From positions 1 to 64,000 of the forward strand of contig JACKIE010000016.1 of the NCBI GenBank assembly GCA_020638635.1: a stretch of 64,000 bases of DNA, read 5' to 3'. Within the stretch, counting starts at the first letter, position 1, and each line of letters starts with the position of its first letter. Shown here piece after piece: positions 1-8,789 of this stretch. This DNA is from Planctomycetota bacterium. GTDB taxonomy: Bacteria > Planctomycetota > UBA8742 > UBA2392. The position numbers and the translations under genes are program-made. Below the pieces are notes generated by a model. It searched no databases and was not told where the DNA came from. It was given only the letters and a program-made list of their open reading frames with translations.

Positions 1-548
1 AGCTTGCCGTCGAACTCCACCATGTCACTGAGCACCTTCATGCCGTTGGGCAGGGCACCCATGTCGGTCAGCGTGAAGCTGGTCGGCAGGCCGCCGCCTC
101 CACCGCCCGCGGCCGCGACGTTGATCGTCCAGCTCTGCTGAGCGGTGGCGACGCCGTCGCTGACCTGCAGGGTGACGTTGTGGCTGCCTTCCTGGCCGGT
201 CGCCGGGGTCCAGCTGAGCAGGCCCGACGCGCTGACCGTCATGCCGGTGGGCTTGACGGTGAGGGTCCAGCTCAGGGTGTCGCCGTCGGCGTCCGTGGCC
301 GCAGCCTGGTAGCTGTAAAGCTGGCCGACGGTGGCAGAGGTCGGGGCCGTGCTGGTGATCACCGGCGCGTTGTTGGTGCCGCCGCCGCCGCCGCCACCGC
401 CACCGGGGGGCGGGGCGAAGTTGGCGGGTACGCCGCCGCCGCTGCCGCCACCGCCCGTGCAACCGGCGAGGAAGACCAGGGTAAATGCAGTAAGGATCGC
501 AAGGCGTGCTCGCCTGCTCGTCGCACCGTTTTGGCCAGTGATTGTCAT
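1..548 (-). CDS. Lipoprotein with Ig-like (He_PIG-type) domain, 3' end beyond the window
   Basis: The frame is open from ATG at 548 down to base 1, so 182 codons are visible and the C-terminus is missing. The N-terminus has a basic stretch, a hydrophobic segment and a lipobox (FLAGC, Cys30), so it should be a lipid-anchored envelope protein. A Gly/Pro-rich linker (residues about 31-55) leads into a cadherin/He_PIG-like module of about 90 residues, seen in the run APVITSTAP, a DADGDTLSW segment and a VSDGVA segment. A second Gly-rich linker follows before the window edge. The RBS GGAGC lies about 6 nt upstream of the ATG. He_PIG modules are usually adhesion or scaffold domains; the specific role is unknown. 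Confidence 0.72.
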   Translation of the reverse strand, partial: MTITGQNGATSRRARLAILTAFTLVFLAGCTGGGGSGGGVPANFAPPPGGGGGGGGGTNNAPVITSTAPTSATVGQLYSYQAAATDADGDTLSWTLTVKPTGMTVSASGLLSWTPATGQEGSHNVTLQVSDGVATAQQSWTINVAAAGGGGGGLPTSFTLTDMGALPNGMKVLSDMVEFDGK

Positions 549-668
549 TTCCAGCTCCTGCAGTTTGGGGTGCTGGAAGGTTGCGGCGTTTGTGCCAATC
601 GCAAACCGCGGGCTATGGTATCGATGTAACTAACGGTTGTTAGGCAGCTTACGATTTTTAGCCAAGAT

Positions 669-696
669 TTGCGGTAACTCACTATCCGGCTATAAT
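669..696 (+). promoter_or_regulatory. Sigma-70-like promoter for the sigma-54 regulator gene
   Basis: TTGCGG (669-674), a 16-nt spacer and a perfect TATAAT (691-696) precede the large regulator gene. Transcription would start near 703, which leaves a leader of about 43 nt before ATG 746 and makes the TTG at 707 an unlikely start. Confidence 0.55.
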
Positions 697-745
697 CGTT
701 CAGAAATTGAACGATAGTCTGCCGCCCACTCTCCGAGGTTGCCGA

Positions 746-3700
746 ATGGTTGCCAAGTTACCGCCCTGGGCTGACCGTCTCAGCGAGTTGCTTCCCGCTC
801 GGGCCGCCTTCCGCCACCGCGACGGCTCCGTCTTCCTGCGCATGCAACGCGCCACACTGCGCGCGCGCCCGGCTCTGCGCTCTGAGCTTGCACTGCGCGT
901 CTTTGCGCCCGCCAACTTCGGCGCCTGTCTGGGCGTGATCCCCGACGGCGATACTTTCTTCCTTATAGAAGCCCCCGCCCACGGCCGTCGCCTCGACCGC
1001 GCCGGCAGCGAGGCGCGTTACCAGCAGCTCGCCATGCTGGTGTGGGTGCTGCACTGCGCAGGCCACACGCCCGAAGACGTCGAGCTGCAGCGCCTGCTGG
1101 CCACCGAGTCCGGCCTGAAGCTGCTGGCCCCGCCCGGGCGCGGCGACGAAGGGCGCGCGGCCATGGCGCTGGCCTGGGCACGCGCGTTCGTGACCGGGCG
1201 CAAGGCGACCGCGGGCCTACGCGCGGACCGGCTGGCGCCGCTGGTGCTGCGCGTGCTGGGGGGCGAGTCGGCCGCGCCCGCCATGCTTCGCGCCAGGCTG
1301 GGCGCGCTGCCGGACCTGGAGGCCTGGCGCAGCGCGTTGCGCGAGGAGCTGCGGCGCGCCCTCAGTGCCGAGATCCCGCGCATCCTGGTGGCCAACGACG
1401 CCGAGCAGGCGGCCGCCATGCATGCGCTGCTGTGTGAAGCCGCGCTGGATGCCGGCGTGACGGCCGGCGACGGACCAGCGTTTGCGCGCGGCGAAAAGGG
1501 CGTGCGTCTGCTGGGGCCCCTGAGCGCGGAAACATGTGAGCGCAGGCTGGGCCGGCTGAGCCCCAGCCCGACCATCGCGATCGTAGTGGGCGCGCGCGCG
1601 GAAGTGAGCCGCGAGCTCGAGCACGTGGGCGAAATCAGCGAGCCCGTGCGGGTCACCGCGCGTGGCCTGTTCGAGTGGCTGCAGCCTCTGGGCCTTGAAG
1701 CGAGTCTGGCCGTCGAGCAGCTGGTACCTGCCTTCGAGCGCGAGCCCGCGACGGCGCGCCAGACCATGGCCGCGCTGATCGAGCGTGCCGGCGCATCCAG
1801 CGGCGACGACGGCCCGCGCCTGGCGGCTGACTGGGTCGAGCACTGGCAGGCGATCCGCGGCAAGCGCAACGCGCTGAGCGTGCTGCAGCCTGAGGCCGCG
1901 CGGGTGGCGCACCTGCTGGCTCTGTCGCCGGGCGGTCTGGGTGCGGCGGCAGTGGCTGAATCCAACGAGCTCAAGCGCGGCGCGGCGCTGCTGGAGGACT
2001 TCGGCCTGGCGTTGCGCGTGGCCGGGCGGCTGCTGCCCGCCGAGGGCGCGCGCGTGCAGCCCGCCGAGGTCGCCGCGCGGCGCTCGCTGCTGAACTGGCT
2101 GGCCGAGCGCGAGTACCTGGCGCCCGACCAGCGGCCCGACCGGCGCGAAGCCTGGCGCATCGGCCTGCGCCTGCGCGCCGGCGACCTGGCGTGCTGGCAC
2201 GACGACAACGCCGAGAAGCTGCTGAACCGGCTGGTCGAGCAGCGCGCCTATGAAGAGGCGATGCAGTTGATGGAGTCCCACGCCGCAGGCTCGGTGCGCA
2301 CGTCCGCCGGGCCGCCCTCGGTGGACGTGCTGTACACCGCGCGCAACCTTGGCATGGCCCTGTGGAAGCCGCGCCGGCTGCGGCGCATGTTGCGCATGTG
2401 GCTGCGCGGCTACGACGGCGAGTGGCGCGCGCTGGGCCTGGCCGTGCAGTCGTTCGTGGAGCGGCGCCTGGGCGGCGTTGATTCCTACGGCCCGCTGCTG
2501 GATGAACTGGAGGCGCTGGCGCCGACCCTGCCGCGCTTCGCCCGTGAGCAGGCGCTGATCGAGGCCGCCGCCTGCTGCTGCCTGGACGACCCCGGCCGCG
2601 CACTGAGGCAACTCGAGGGCGTGTCGCCCAAGCCCGCGCGCGCGGCGCGCTACCTGTGCCATGCTCGCATGCTGGGCATCCGCGCTGAGTGCGAGTTCAT
2701 AGCGATCCGCATCGAGGAATGCTTCGCGCTGGTTCAGCAGGCGCGCGAGAAGCTGTCGCGCTCGGCCGACCCGCTGTCGCGCGCGCGCCTCGAGGCCGAG
2801 ATCGAGGTGCGCCACATGGTCTGCCACAGCATGCTGACCTGGTACCGGACCGAGGCCGAGGTGCTGCTGCAGCCGGTGCGCGCCCTGGAGGCCGAGTTCG
2901 GCTGCGTGGGCGACATCTTGCGCTCGGCGATCGTGAACGACTACCTGATGCGCCTGCGCACCTGGGAGATCGGCACCGGCACGCCCGAGCAGATCAACTT
3001 CGTGCTGGCGGAGGCGCGGCCGGACAACCTGCGCGGCTACCTGATCGCGCTGTACCAGCTTGAGGAAAACGCGATCCACCGCGGCGATTGCTCGGTGGCG
3101 CGGCAGCTGGCAGCGCGCATCGCGGCGCTGAACCGCACGGGTGACCGCAACCAGATCGTGTACTCGGCGTGGCGTCGCCACGACTCGCTGATCCACGCGC
3201 TGGATGGCGACATGGCGCGCGCATTGCAGCTCTGGCGCGGCAGCCGCAGCTGGCACATCCCCGAGCCCTGGCGCACGCGCACGGCGCTGCTGCGGCGCGG
3301 CGAGTGGGGCTTCATGCTGATGCTTGCCGGCAAGTGGGAGCGCGCCACGGGCCCGCTGCAGTACGCGTTCGACCAGTTGGCCGCCATGTCAGCAGGCGGG
3401 CGCGGCGCGGTCTACCTGCTGTGCCGCATACTGTGCGACCTGATGCTGGGGCGCGAAGCGAGGCCCGAGTTCCGCGAGTCCATCGAGCAGCTGGTGAAGC
3501 GCGGCTACATTTTCGCGCGCGTGGTGAAGGCCGTGGTAGAAGCGACCGGCGACGCGCAGACCTGGTCACTGCTGGTGGACCGCATCGAGGAAATCCCCGC
3601 GCCCGAGTTCTGGAAGGCGCTGGGTCTGACCTTCGGCGCCGTGCTGGCCCGGCGCGCGCACTCGCCGGCGGCCGAGCAGCTGGCCTGGGCGGCGCGCCAG

Positions 3701-5494
3701 AAGCTGCAACCGGACTGGGTGGCGCTGGAGCGCTGGCTGGAGCGCGAGTTCCCGGCCCAGGAGCCCGTCGGAGTGCAGCTCAGCGCGCAGGCGTTGCGCG
3801 CGCTGGTGGCCATGCAGTTGCCACAGCAGACCACGCCGCGCGCGTTTGCCGAACTCGCGGTTGAGACCCTGCGCCGCGCCACCGGCGCCAAGGCCGCCGC
3901 GCAGATCGGCCTGGACGTCACCGTGTTCGCCGACGACCTGCCCGACGATGCGCTCGACATGGTGCTGGAGCGCGCCCTGCTGGGCGAGACGGTGCAGGAG
4001 GACGGCCTGTGCGCCCTGGACCTCCAAGCTCCCTTCGGAGCCCTGGCGGTGAAGGCCGACACGCTGCCCGTGCTGCGGGCCGTGGCTCGGCGGCTGTCGG
4101 AGCTGCACGAGCTGGCCGAGGCGCGCCAGAACCGCCAGCAGCGCCGCCTGCAGGGGCGCGAGGCCGTGCGCGCGGCCTGGGCGCTGGCATCGGGCGAGCC
4201 CGCGCCGGCCGCCAGGCTGCACGCCCTGCGCACCCTGCTGATCGCGGAGACCGGCGCCGGCGACGCCGCGCTGGCCGTGCTGCGCGGCGGCCACGAGTTG
4301 ATGACCGCCGGCACCCTGCCGCGCTGGAATGCCGAAGCCGCGCATGCGGTTGACCCGGTGCTGCGCCTGCGCGCGCGCATCAGCGGCGGCGACCCGCTTG
4401 CCCTTGACGAGTCAACACAACGCGCGGCGCGCGCGTTCGCGGCCGTGCTGCAGCAGGCGCCCGACCGCCTGCGCATGGAGTTGGGCCGCCCCGGCGACGA
4501 CGAGGCGCTTACCGTGGCGGGAGAAAACCTGGGCGCAAGCCCGGCGTCGCGCAAACTGTTCGAGGAGCTGCGCCGCTTCGCAGACCTGGAGCTGCCCATC
4601 GTAGTCAGCGGCGAGCCCGGTTGCGGCAAAGACCTCGCCGTGCGGGCCCTGCACGCCATCTCCGGCCGCGCGGCCCAGCCCCACGTGGTGATCGACTGCC
4701 CCACCCTGCGGCGCGAGACAGCGGCCAGCGAGCTGTTCGGCCACGTGCGCGGCGCGTTCACGGGCGCGACGCACGACCACGTCGGCCTGCTGGAGCGCGC
4801 CGGCGAAGGCACACTGCAGGTGGACGGCATCGCCGACCTTGACCCGGCGATCCAGGCCATGCTGCTGCGCGCGTTCCAGGTGCGCAGCTTCCTGCCCGTG
4901 GGCGCCCTGCGCGAGCGCGAGTTGAAGGCGCGCATCGTGGTCAGCAGCGAGCAGCCGCTGCCTGAGCTCGTGCAGCAGGGCCAGCTGCGTGAAGACCTGG
5001 CCCAGCGCCTGCAGGGCGTACTGCTGCGCGTACCTTCCCTGCGCGAGCGCGGCGATGACGCCCTGCTGTTCGCCCGCGAAACCCTCGAGCACCAGTCACG
5101 GCAGCTCAACCGCAAGCTGCGCTTCTCCCGCGCGGCCGAGAAGTACATCCGCGAGCACGCCTGGCCCGGCAACGTGCGCGAACTGAAGGCGGCCGTTACC
5201 CGCGCGGCCGTGATGGCCGGCGATGAAGAAGTCGGGGTGCAGGACCTGCAGGCGCCGGACATCGGCGCGGCGCGCGGCGGGCTGGTGCTGCCGGCGGATG
5301 CGGCGGGCATGGCGACCTCGTCACGGCTGATTCTCGGCACGCTGCGTCAGGTGGGGGAGGCGCAGGCCGGCTCCCTGGCGCGCAGGCTGGGACTATCGCG
5401 CACCACGGTTTCGACGGGCCTGAGCGAGCTTGCCCGCGGCGGCTTGTGCGAACGGCTCGGCCGGGGCCGCGCTACGCGCTATCGGGCGCTGTAA
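746..5494 (+). CDS. Giant sigma-54-interacting AAA+ regulator with degenerate kinase-like N-terminus
   Basis: A 1582-residue regulator. The C-terminal third is a sigma-54 activator AAA+ module: Walker A GEPGCGKD (about residue 1288), intact GAFTGA loop (about 1336), LREDLAQRL and WPGNVREL. The very C-terminus is a winged-helix-like domain (RRLGLSRTTVSTGLSELARG), not the usual Fis-type helix. The middle 900 residues are helical and TPR-like. The first 170 residues resemble a decayed protein kinase (LHCAGHTPEDVELQRLL where an HRD catalytic loop would be). The Walker B position reads LQVDGI rather than the usual LFLDEI, so the catalytic acidic residue is Gly. ATG 746 was chosen over TTG 707 because of the promoter position and a CGAGG RBS. 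Target genes are unknown; the cbb3 operon is next downstream. Confidence 0.85.
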   Translation: MVAKLPPWADRLSELLPARAAFRHRDGSVFLRMQRATLRARPALRSELALRVFAPANFGACLGVIPDGDTFFLIEAPAHGRRLDRAGSEARYQQLAMLVWVLHCAGHTPEDVELQRLLATESGLKLLAPPGRGDEGRAAMALAWARAFVTGRKATAGLRADRLAPLVLRVLGGESAAPAMLRARLGALPDLEAWRSALREELRRALSAEIPRILVANDAEQAAAMHALLCEAALDAGVTAGDGPAFARGEKGVRLLGPLSAETCERRLGRLSPSPTIAIVVGARAEVSRELEHVGEISEPVRVTARGLFEWLQPLGLEASLAVEQLVPAFEREPATARQTMAALIERAGASSGDDGPRLAADWVEHWQAIRGKRNALSVLQPEAARVAHLLALSPGGLGAAAVAESNELKRGAALLEDFGLALRVAGRLLPAEGARVQPAEVAARRSLLNWLAEREYLAPDQRPDRREAWRIGLRLRAGDLACWHDDNAEKLLNRLVEQRAYEEAMQLMESHAAGSVRTSAGPPSVDVLYTARNLGMALWKPRRLRRMLRMWLRGYDGEWRALGLAVQSFVERRLGGVDSYGPLLDELEALAPTLPRFAREQALIEAAACCCLDDPGRALRQLEGVSPKPARAARYLCHARMLGIRAECEFIAIRIEECFALVQQAREKLSRSADPLSRARLEAEIEVRHMVCHSMLTWYRTEAEVLLQPVRALEAEFGCVGDILRSAIVNDYLMRLRTWEIGTGTPEQINFVLAEARPDNLRGYLIALYQLEENAIHRGDCSVARQLAARIAALNRTGDRNQIVYSAWRRHDSLIHALDGDMARALQLWRGSRSWHIPEPWRTRTALLRRGEWGFMLMLAGKWERATGPLQYAFDQLAAMSAGGRGAVYLLCRILCDLMLGREARPEFRESIEQLVKRGYIFARVVKAVVEATGDAQTWSLLVDRIEEIPAPEFWKALGLTFGAVLARRAHSPAAEQLAWAARQKLQPDWVALERWLEREFPAQEPVGVQLSAQALRALVAMQLPQQTTPRAFAELAVETLRRATGAKAAAQIGLDVTVFADDLPDDALDMVLERALLGETVQEDGLCALDLQAPFGALAVKADTLPVLRAVARRLSELHELAEARQNRQQRRLQGREAVRAAWALASGEPAPAARLHALRTLLIAETGAGDAALAVLRGGHELMTAGTLPRWNAEAAHAVDPVLRLRARISGGDPLALDESTQRAARAFAAVLQQAPDRLRMELGRPGDDEALTVAGENLGASPASRKLFEELRRFADLELPIVVSGEPGCGKDLAVRALHAISGRAAQPHVVIDCPTLRRETAASELFGHVRGAFTGATHDHVGLLERAGEGTLQVDGIADLDPAIQAMLLRAFQVRSFLPVGALRERELKARIVVSSEQPLPELVQQGQLREDLAQRLQGVLLRVPSLRERGDDALLFARETLEHQSRQLNRKLRFSRAAEKYIREHAWPGNVRELKAAVTRAAVMAGDEEVGVQDLQAPDIGAARGGLVLPADAAGMATSSRLILGTLRQVGEAQAGSLARRLGLSRTTVSTGLSELARGGLCERLGRGRATRYRAL

Positions 5495-5637
5495 CCAAAA
5501 ATTCTCTGCAAGCATGAATGCGTTCCGCGCGACCCCGCGTTGCAACCCGGGGTGGAGGCGCTGTTTGCGCGACTCCGTGGGCTTGAAATCACGATAGCGG
5601 ACATACGAGGTCCAGTGGGTCCGGGCGGCCCGTTACT

Positions 5638-5696
5638 GGACTCTTGCGCCAGAAACTTGAATCTGGAAATATCCAGATATCAGGAGTAAAGAGTCC
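5638..5696. promoter_or_regulatory. Nested inverted repeats upstream of the cbb3 operon
   Basis: An outer perfect 8-bp inverted repeat, GGACTCTT (5638-5645) and AAGAGTCC (5689-5696), encloses an inner perfect repeat ATCTGG-N6-CCAGAT (5661-5678). It ends 28 nt before the ccoN start. It could be an operator pair or a leader RNA hairpin. No classical FNR box (TTGAT-N4-ATCAA) is visible. Confidence 0.45.
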
Positions 5697-5724
5697 TAAT
5701 ATACAAATATACAGGGGCACCCAG

Positions 5725-7110
5725 ATGAGCGACGAAGCCAAACCACCCGGGACAACCGACGAGCTCGGCCTCGTCAAGTTCCACATCATTGCCGCCGTCT
5801 GCTGGCTGATCGCCGGCATGCTTGCCGGCACCTTCATGGGCTATCGCCTGTCGGGCGCAAGCGCCGCGGAGTGGCTGGGCGACATCGAGCTGCTCTCGTT
5901 CGGGCGCATCCGCATCCTGCACACCCACATGGTGATCTTCGGCTGGCTGAGCAACGGCTTCTTCGCGTTCTCGTACTACGCCATCCCGCGCCTGACCGGT
6001 CGCAGGCTGTTCGCGCGGGGCATTGCGAAGTTGAACGCGCCCTTCGTGCAGCTGGCGGTGCTGCTGGGCGGTATCGGCATCCTGACCGGCAACGCCGAGG
6101 GCGTGGAGTACGCCGAGTCGCCCTGGTGGGCCGACGTGGTGTTCGCCCTAAGCTTCGTGGGCATGGTGCTGGTGAACGTCGGCACCATCCTGACCTCGGG
6201 CGTGCGCAACATGTACGTCACGTTGTGGTACCTGGTGCTGGGCTTCGTGTTCACCACGCTCAACTTCGTGATGGCCAACACCATTGTCGCGCACGTGGCG
6301 CCGGGCGCCGCGGGCGCGGCACTCGAAGGATTGTGGATCCACAACGCCGTGGGCCTGTGGGTCACGCCGATGGGCGTGGCGATCGTCTACTACCTGCTGC
6401 CCGTGATCCTGAAACGCCCGATCGCCAGCCACAAGCTTTCGCTGATCGGCTTCTGGACGCTGGCGTTCTTCTACCCGCTGGGCGGCAGCCACCACTTCTT
6501 CTACAGCCCCACGCCCTGGTGGCTGCAGATCCTGGCTGTGCCGCTGACCTTCGCGCTGATCTTCGTGGTCTACACCGTGGTCTACAACTTCTTCGCCACC
6601 ATGAAGGGGCAATGGAAGACCATGGCCCGCAGCATCCCGCTGCGCTTCCTGATTTTCGGCACGTTCAACTACATCATCACCTGCACCCAGGGTCCCTTCC
6701 ACGCGCTGCTGAACGTGCAGCAGGTGGTGCACTTCACCGACTGGATCGTGGCCCACGCGCACCTCGCGCTGTTTGGCGTGTTCAGCTGGTGGATCTTCGC
6801 CTTCATCTACTGGATCTGGCCGCGCATCACCGGCCACGGCTACAGCAGGGCACTGGCCGAGTGGCACTTCTGGATCACGCTGATCGCCTTCTGGGTGCTG
6901 TACTACGTGGCCGACACCATCGCCGGCCTGATGCAGGGCATGTTCTGGCTGACCACGCTGCCGCTGATGGATTCCATCGAGGCCGCGGAGCCCTTCTGGG
7001 CCACGCGGGCCATCTCGGGCGTGCTGATCACGATCGGCACCACGCTGTTCATCATCAACCTGTTCCGCAAGGGCAACGAAGGACTGGAGGTGGCCGATGT
7101 CAGCAACTAA
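5725..7110 (+). CDS. ccoN: cbb3-type cytochrome c oxidase subunit I
   Basis: The catalytic heme b / heme b3-CuB subunit of a proton-pumping, high-affinity terminal oxidase of the cytoplasmic membrane. The 461 residues, about twelve membrane segments, are close to the family length. Visible ligand motifs are HTHMVIFGWL for low-spin heme, WIHNAVGLW, GGSHHFFYSPTPWW with the CuB His pair, and VAHAHLALFG near the C-terminus. The ATG at 5725 has AGGGG 7-10 nt upstream; upstream in-frame starts would run through the inverted repeats. The gene overlaps the next by 14 nt, so the subunits are translationally coupled. Confidence 0.95.
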   Translation: MSDEAKPPGTTDELGLVKFHIIAAVCWLIAGMLAGTFMGYRLSGASAAEWLGDIELLSFGRIRILHTHMVIFGWLSNGFFAFSYYAIPRLTGRRLFARGIAKLNAPFVQLAVLLGGIGILTGNAEGVEYAESPWWADVVFALSFVGMVLVNVGTILTSGVRNMYVTLWYLVLGFVFTTLNFVMANTIVAHVAPGAAGAALEGLWIHNAVGLWVTPMGVAIVYYLLPVILKRPIASHKLSLIGFWTLAFFYPLGGSHHFFYSPTPWWLQILAVPLTFALIFVVYTVVYNFFATMKGQWKTMARSIPLRFLIFGTFNYIITCTQGPFHALLNVQQVVHFTDWIVAHAHLALFGVFSWWIFAFIYWIWPRITGHGYSRALAEWHFWITLIAFWVLYYVADTIAGLMQGMFWLTTLPLMDSIEAAEPFWATRAISGVLITIGTTLFIINLFRKGNEGLEVADVSN

Positions 7111-8287
7111 GGAAATCGCCGCCGAGAAACCCATGTTCGTGCTGCTGGTCGCGGGCTTCGGCTTCTTCCTGCTCTCGTTCATCGGCATGGGCCTCGGCCC
7201 CTGGATCAGCCTGAGCGCCACCATGGAGCCGCCCAAGGAGCTAGCCGACGCCAACCCGTACCGTGACGACAACGGCGACAAGAACGCCGCCGGCCGCGGG
7301 CGCGAAGTCTACATCAACGAGGGCTGCTGGCACTGCCACTCGCAGTTCGTGCGCCCCGTCGCCAACGAGGAGTTCCGCTACGGGCCGGTCAGCCAGGCCT
7401 GGGAATCCATGTACGACGTGCCCAACACCTTCGGCACGCGTCGCATCGGCCCCGACCTCGCCCGCGAGGCCGGCCGCCGCAGCGACGACTGGCACTACGC
7501 CCACCTGTGGAACCCGCGCAGCACGGTGCCGCGCTCGATCATGCCCAAGTACACCTGGCTGTTCGAGCAGCAGGGCGACGCCTGGGTGCCCACGGAAAAA
7601 GCCAAAGACCTGGTGGCGTACCTGCAGGGCCTGGGCATCACCAAGAAAGAGGACGTGCGCAAGCTGGTGTGGCCCACCCGCGTGGTGACCGCGGGCGCGC
7701 CGGTCGCGACTGAGGCGCACGGCAAGCGCGGAGCGGAGCTGTTCGCCAAGCACTGCATCGGCTGCCACGGCGAGAAGGGCGACGGCCTGGGCATGGCCAA
7801 GGACTTCCTGAAGCCCGGCGCCGCCGACCTCACCACACGCTACCTGCCGCGCGAAGAGGTGTTCCGCGTGCTGTTCATGGGCAGCGAGGGCAGCTCCATG
7901 CCCAGCTTCAGCGAGCTGACCGAGAAGGACCTGTGGGCGCTGTCCCAGTACGTGCACGACCTGGGCAAACAGGTGCGCAAGCCGGCGCTGGCCACGGCGG
8001 GCAACGCGGCCGCCATCGAGCGCGGGCGCGAGGTTTACCGCAAGAACGCCTGCGCCAGCTGCCACGGCGAAAGCGGCATGGTGCCGCCCGCCATGGAAGG
8101 CCTGAAGCCCGCGCCCAAGCACTTCCGCGACCGCCTGTACACCGCCGACTACATCAAGAAGGTGATGGCGGAAGGCCGCCCTGGCACGGCGATGGTGCCG
8201 TTTGCCAAGATCCAGGGCCAGGAGCTGGATGACCTGGTCGCCTACATCAGCAGCCTGTTCAACCAGGCCAATTACAAGGAGGAGTAG
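7097..8287 (+). CDS. ccoO: Fused CcoO-CcoP cytochrome c subunit of cbb3 oxidase (three heme c sites)
   Basis: The electron-entry subunit of the cbb3 oxidase. Residues 13-36 form an N-terminal membrane anchor as in CcoO. Three c-type heme motifs follow: CWHCH at residues 77-81, CIGCH near 220 and CASCH near 318. Normal CcoO has one heme and CcoP two, so this 396-residue chain combines both periplasmic portions, with CcoP cytochrome domains placed directly after CcoO. The CcoP membrane anchor appears to survive as the separate 62-residue gene at 8544. The start ATG overlaps the end of ccoN and GGAGG precedes it. Confidence 0.9.
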   Translation: MSATKEIAAEKPMFVLLVAGFGFFLLSFIGMGLGPWISLSATMEPPKELADANPYRDDNGDKNAAGRGREVYINEGCWHCHSQFVRPVANEEFRYGPVSQAWESMYDVPNTFGTRRIGPDLAREAGRRSDDWHYAHLWNPRSTVPRSIMPKYTWLFEQQGDAWVPTEKAKDLVAYLQGLGITKKEDVRKLVWPTRVVTAGAPVATEAHGKRGAELFAKHCIGCHGEKGDGLGMAKDFLKPGAADLTTRYLPREEVFRVLFMGSEGSSMPSFSELTEKDLWALSQYVHDLGKQVRKPALATAGNAAAIERGREVYRKNACASCHGESGMVPPAMEGLKPAPKHFRDRLYTADYIKKVMAEGRPGTAMVPFAKIQGQELDDLVAYISSLFNQANYKEE

Positions 8288-8289
8288 GG

Positions 8290-8544
8290 ATGCGACACGC
8301 GACGACAATCGTGGTGCTGCTCGCGGCGGTGTGGCTGGCGGCGCCGGCGCACGCCTGCTTCTTTTGCGAGGAAGGAGCTAACAACACGGCGCTGTTCGTG
8401 ATGGGCTTCTTCGGCTGCTTCATGCTGGGGATGCTGTTCATCTGCCTGGCCTACGCGAAGGCGGGGGCTTTCAAGGCGTCGCACCAGCTGGAAATGCGTG
8501 TACTGGAGGCGGAAGGGATCAGCCTGAGCGGGGAGGACGACTAA
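8290..8544 (+). CDS. Small membrane protein of the cbb3 operon
   Basis: An 84-residue protein with a cleavable-looking N-terminal signal (cut near AHA at residues 19-21), a CFFC motif just after it, and one transmembrane helix (about 35-55) followed by a charged cytoplasmic tail. It is 2 nt after the oxidase cytochrome gene and overlaps the next gene by one base, so it belongs to the operon. It does not match CcoS, CcoQ or CcoH closely enough to name. The paired Cys could bind metal or form a disulfide during oxidase assembly; that is inference. Confidence 0.7.
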   Translation: MRHATTIVVLLAAVWLAAPAHACFFCEEGANNTALFVMGFFGCFMLGMLFICLAYAKAGAFKASHQLEMRVLEAEGISLSGEDD

Positions 8545-8732
8545 TGACAGAAGCAGAGACCAAACCCGCCGAGCCCGAAGCCAAGGCAGGCGAGAAGGCA
8601 GAGACCACCATCCCGGAAGTGGCGGACCAGAAGGTGCCGCTGTGGATCAAGCTGATGTGGCTGGGCTTCATCATCTGGATCATCTGGTACGTGATCATGG
8701 GCTTGCAGTCCACGCCCGAAAGCTGGGCCTGA
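8544..8732 (+). CDS. Single-helix protein resembling the CcoP N-terminal anchor
   Basis: A 62-residue protein: an acidic Ala/Glu/Lys-rich head of about 32 residues, then VPLWIKLMWLGFIIWIIWYV as one membrane helix and a short tail. The pattern (proline, charged residue, Trp-rich helix) resembles the N-terminal segment of CcoP (FixP_N), whose cytochrome part is fused to CcoO in the upstream gene. It is translated by one-base stop/start overlap (TAATG) with the previous gene. Its probable role is an oxidase accessory helix, comparable to CcoQ or the CcoP anchor. Confidence 0.7.
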   Translation: MTEAETKPAEPEAKAGEKAETTIPEVADQKVPLWIKLMWLGFIIWIIWYVIMGLQSTPESWA

Positions 8733-8746
8733 GCAGCACGGAAAAC

Positions 8747-8778
8747 AACACGGCTCCCGCCGGCGCGGGAGCCGTGTT
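8747..8778. terminator. Bidirectional terminator after the cbb3 operon
   Basis: A 14-bp stem (AACACGGCTCCCGC and its complement) with loop CGGC, followed by TTT on the + strand and flanked by AAAACA on the left. It lies between two convergent genes and can serve both. Confidence 0.85.
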
Positions 8779-8789
8779 TCGTTCAGGCG

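Noticed and set aside
180..633. Forward-strand frames in the first 600 bases
   Set aside because: They are Arg/Pro/Ala-rich complements of the true reverse-strand lipoprotein gene.
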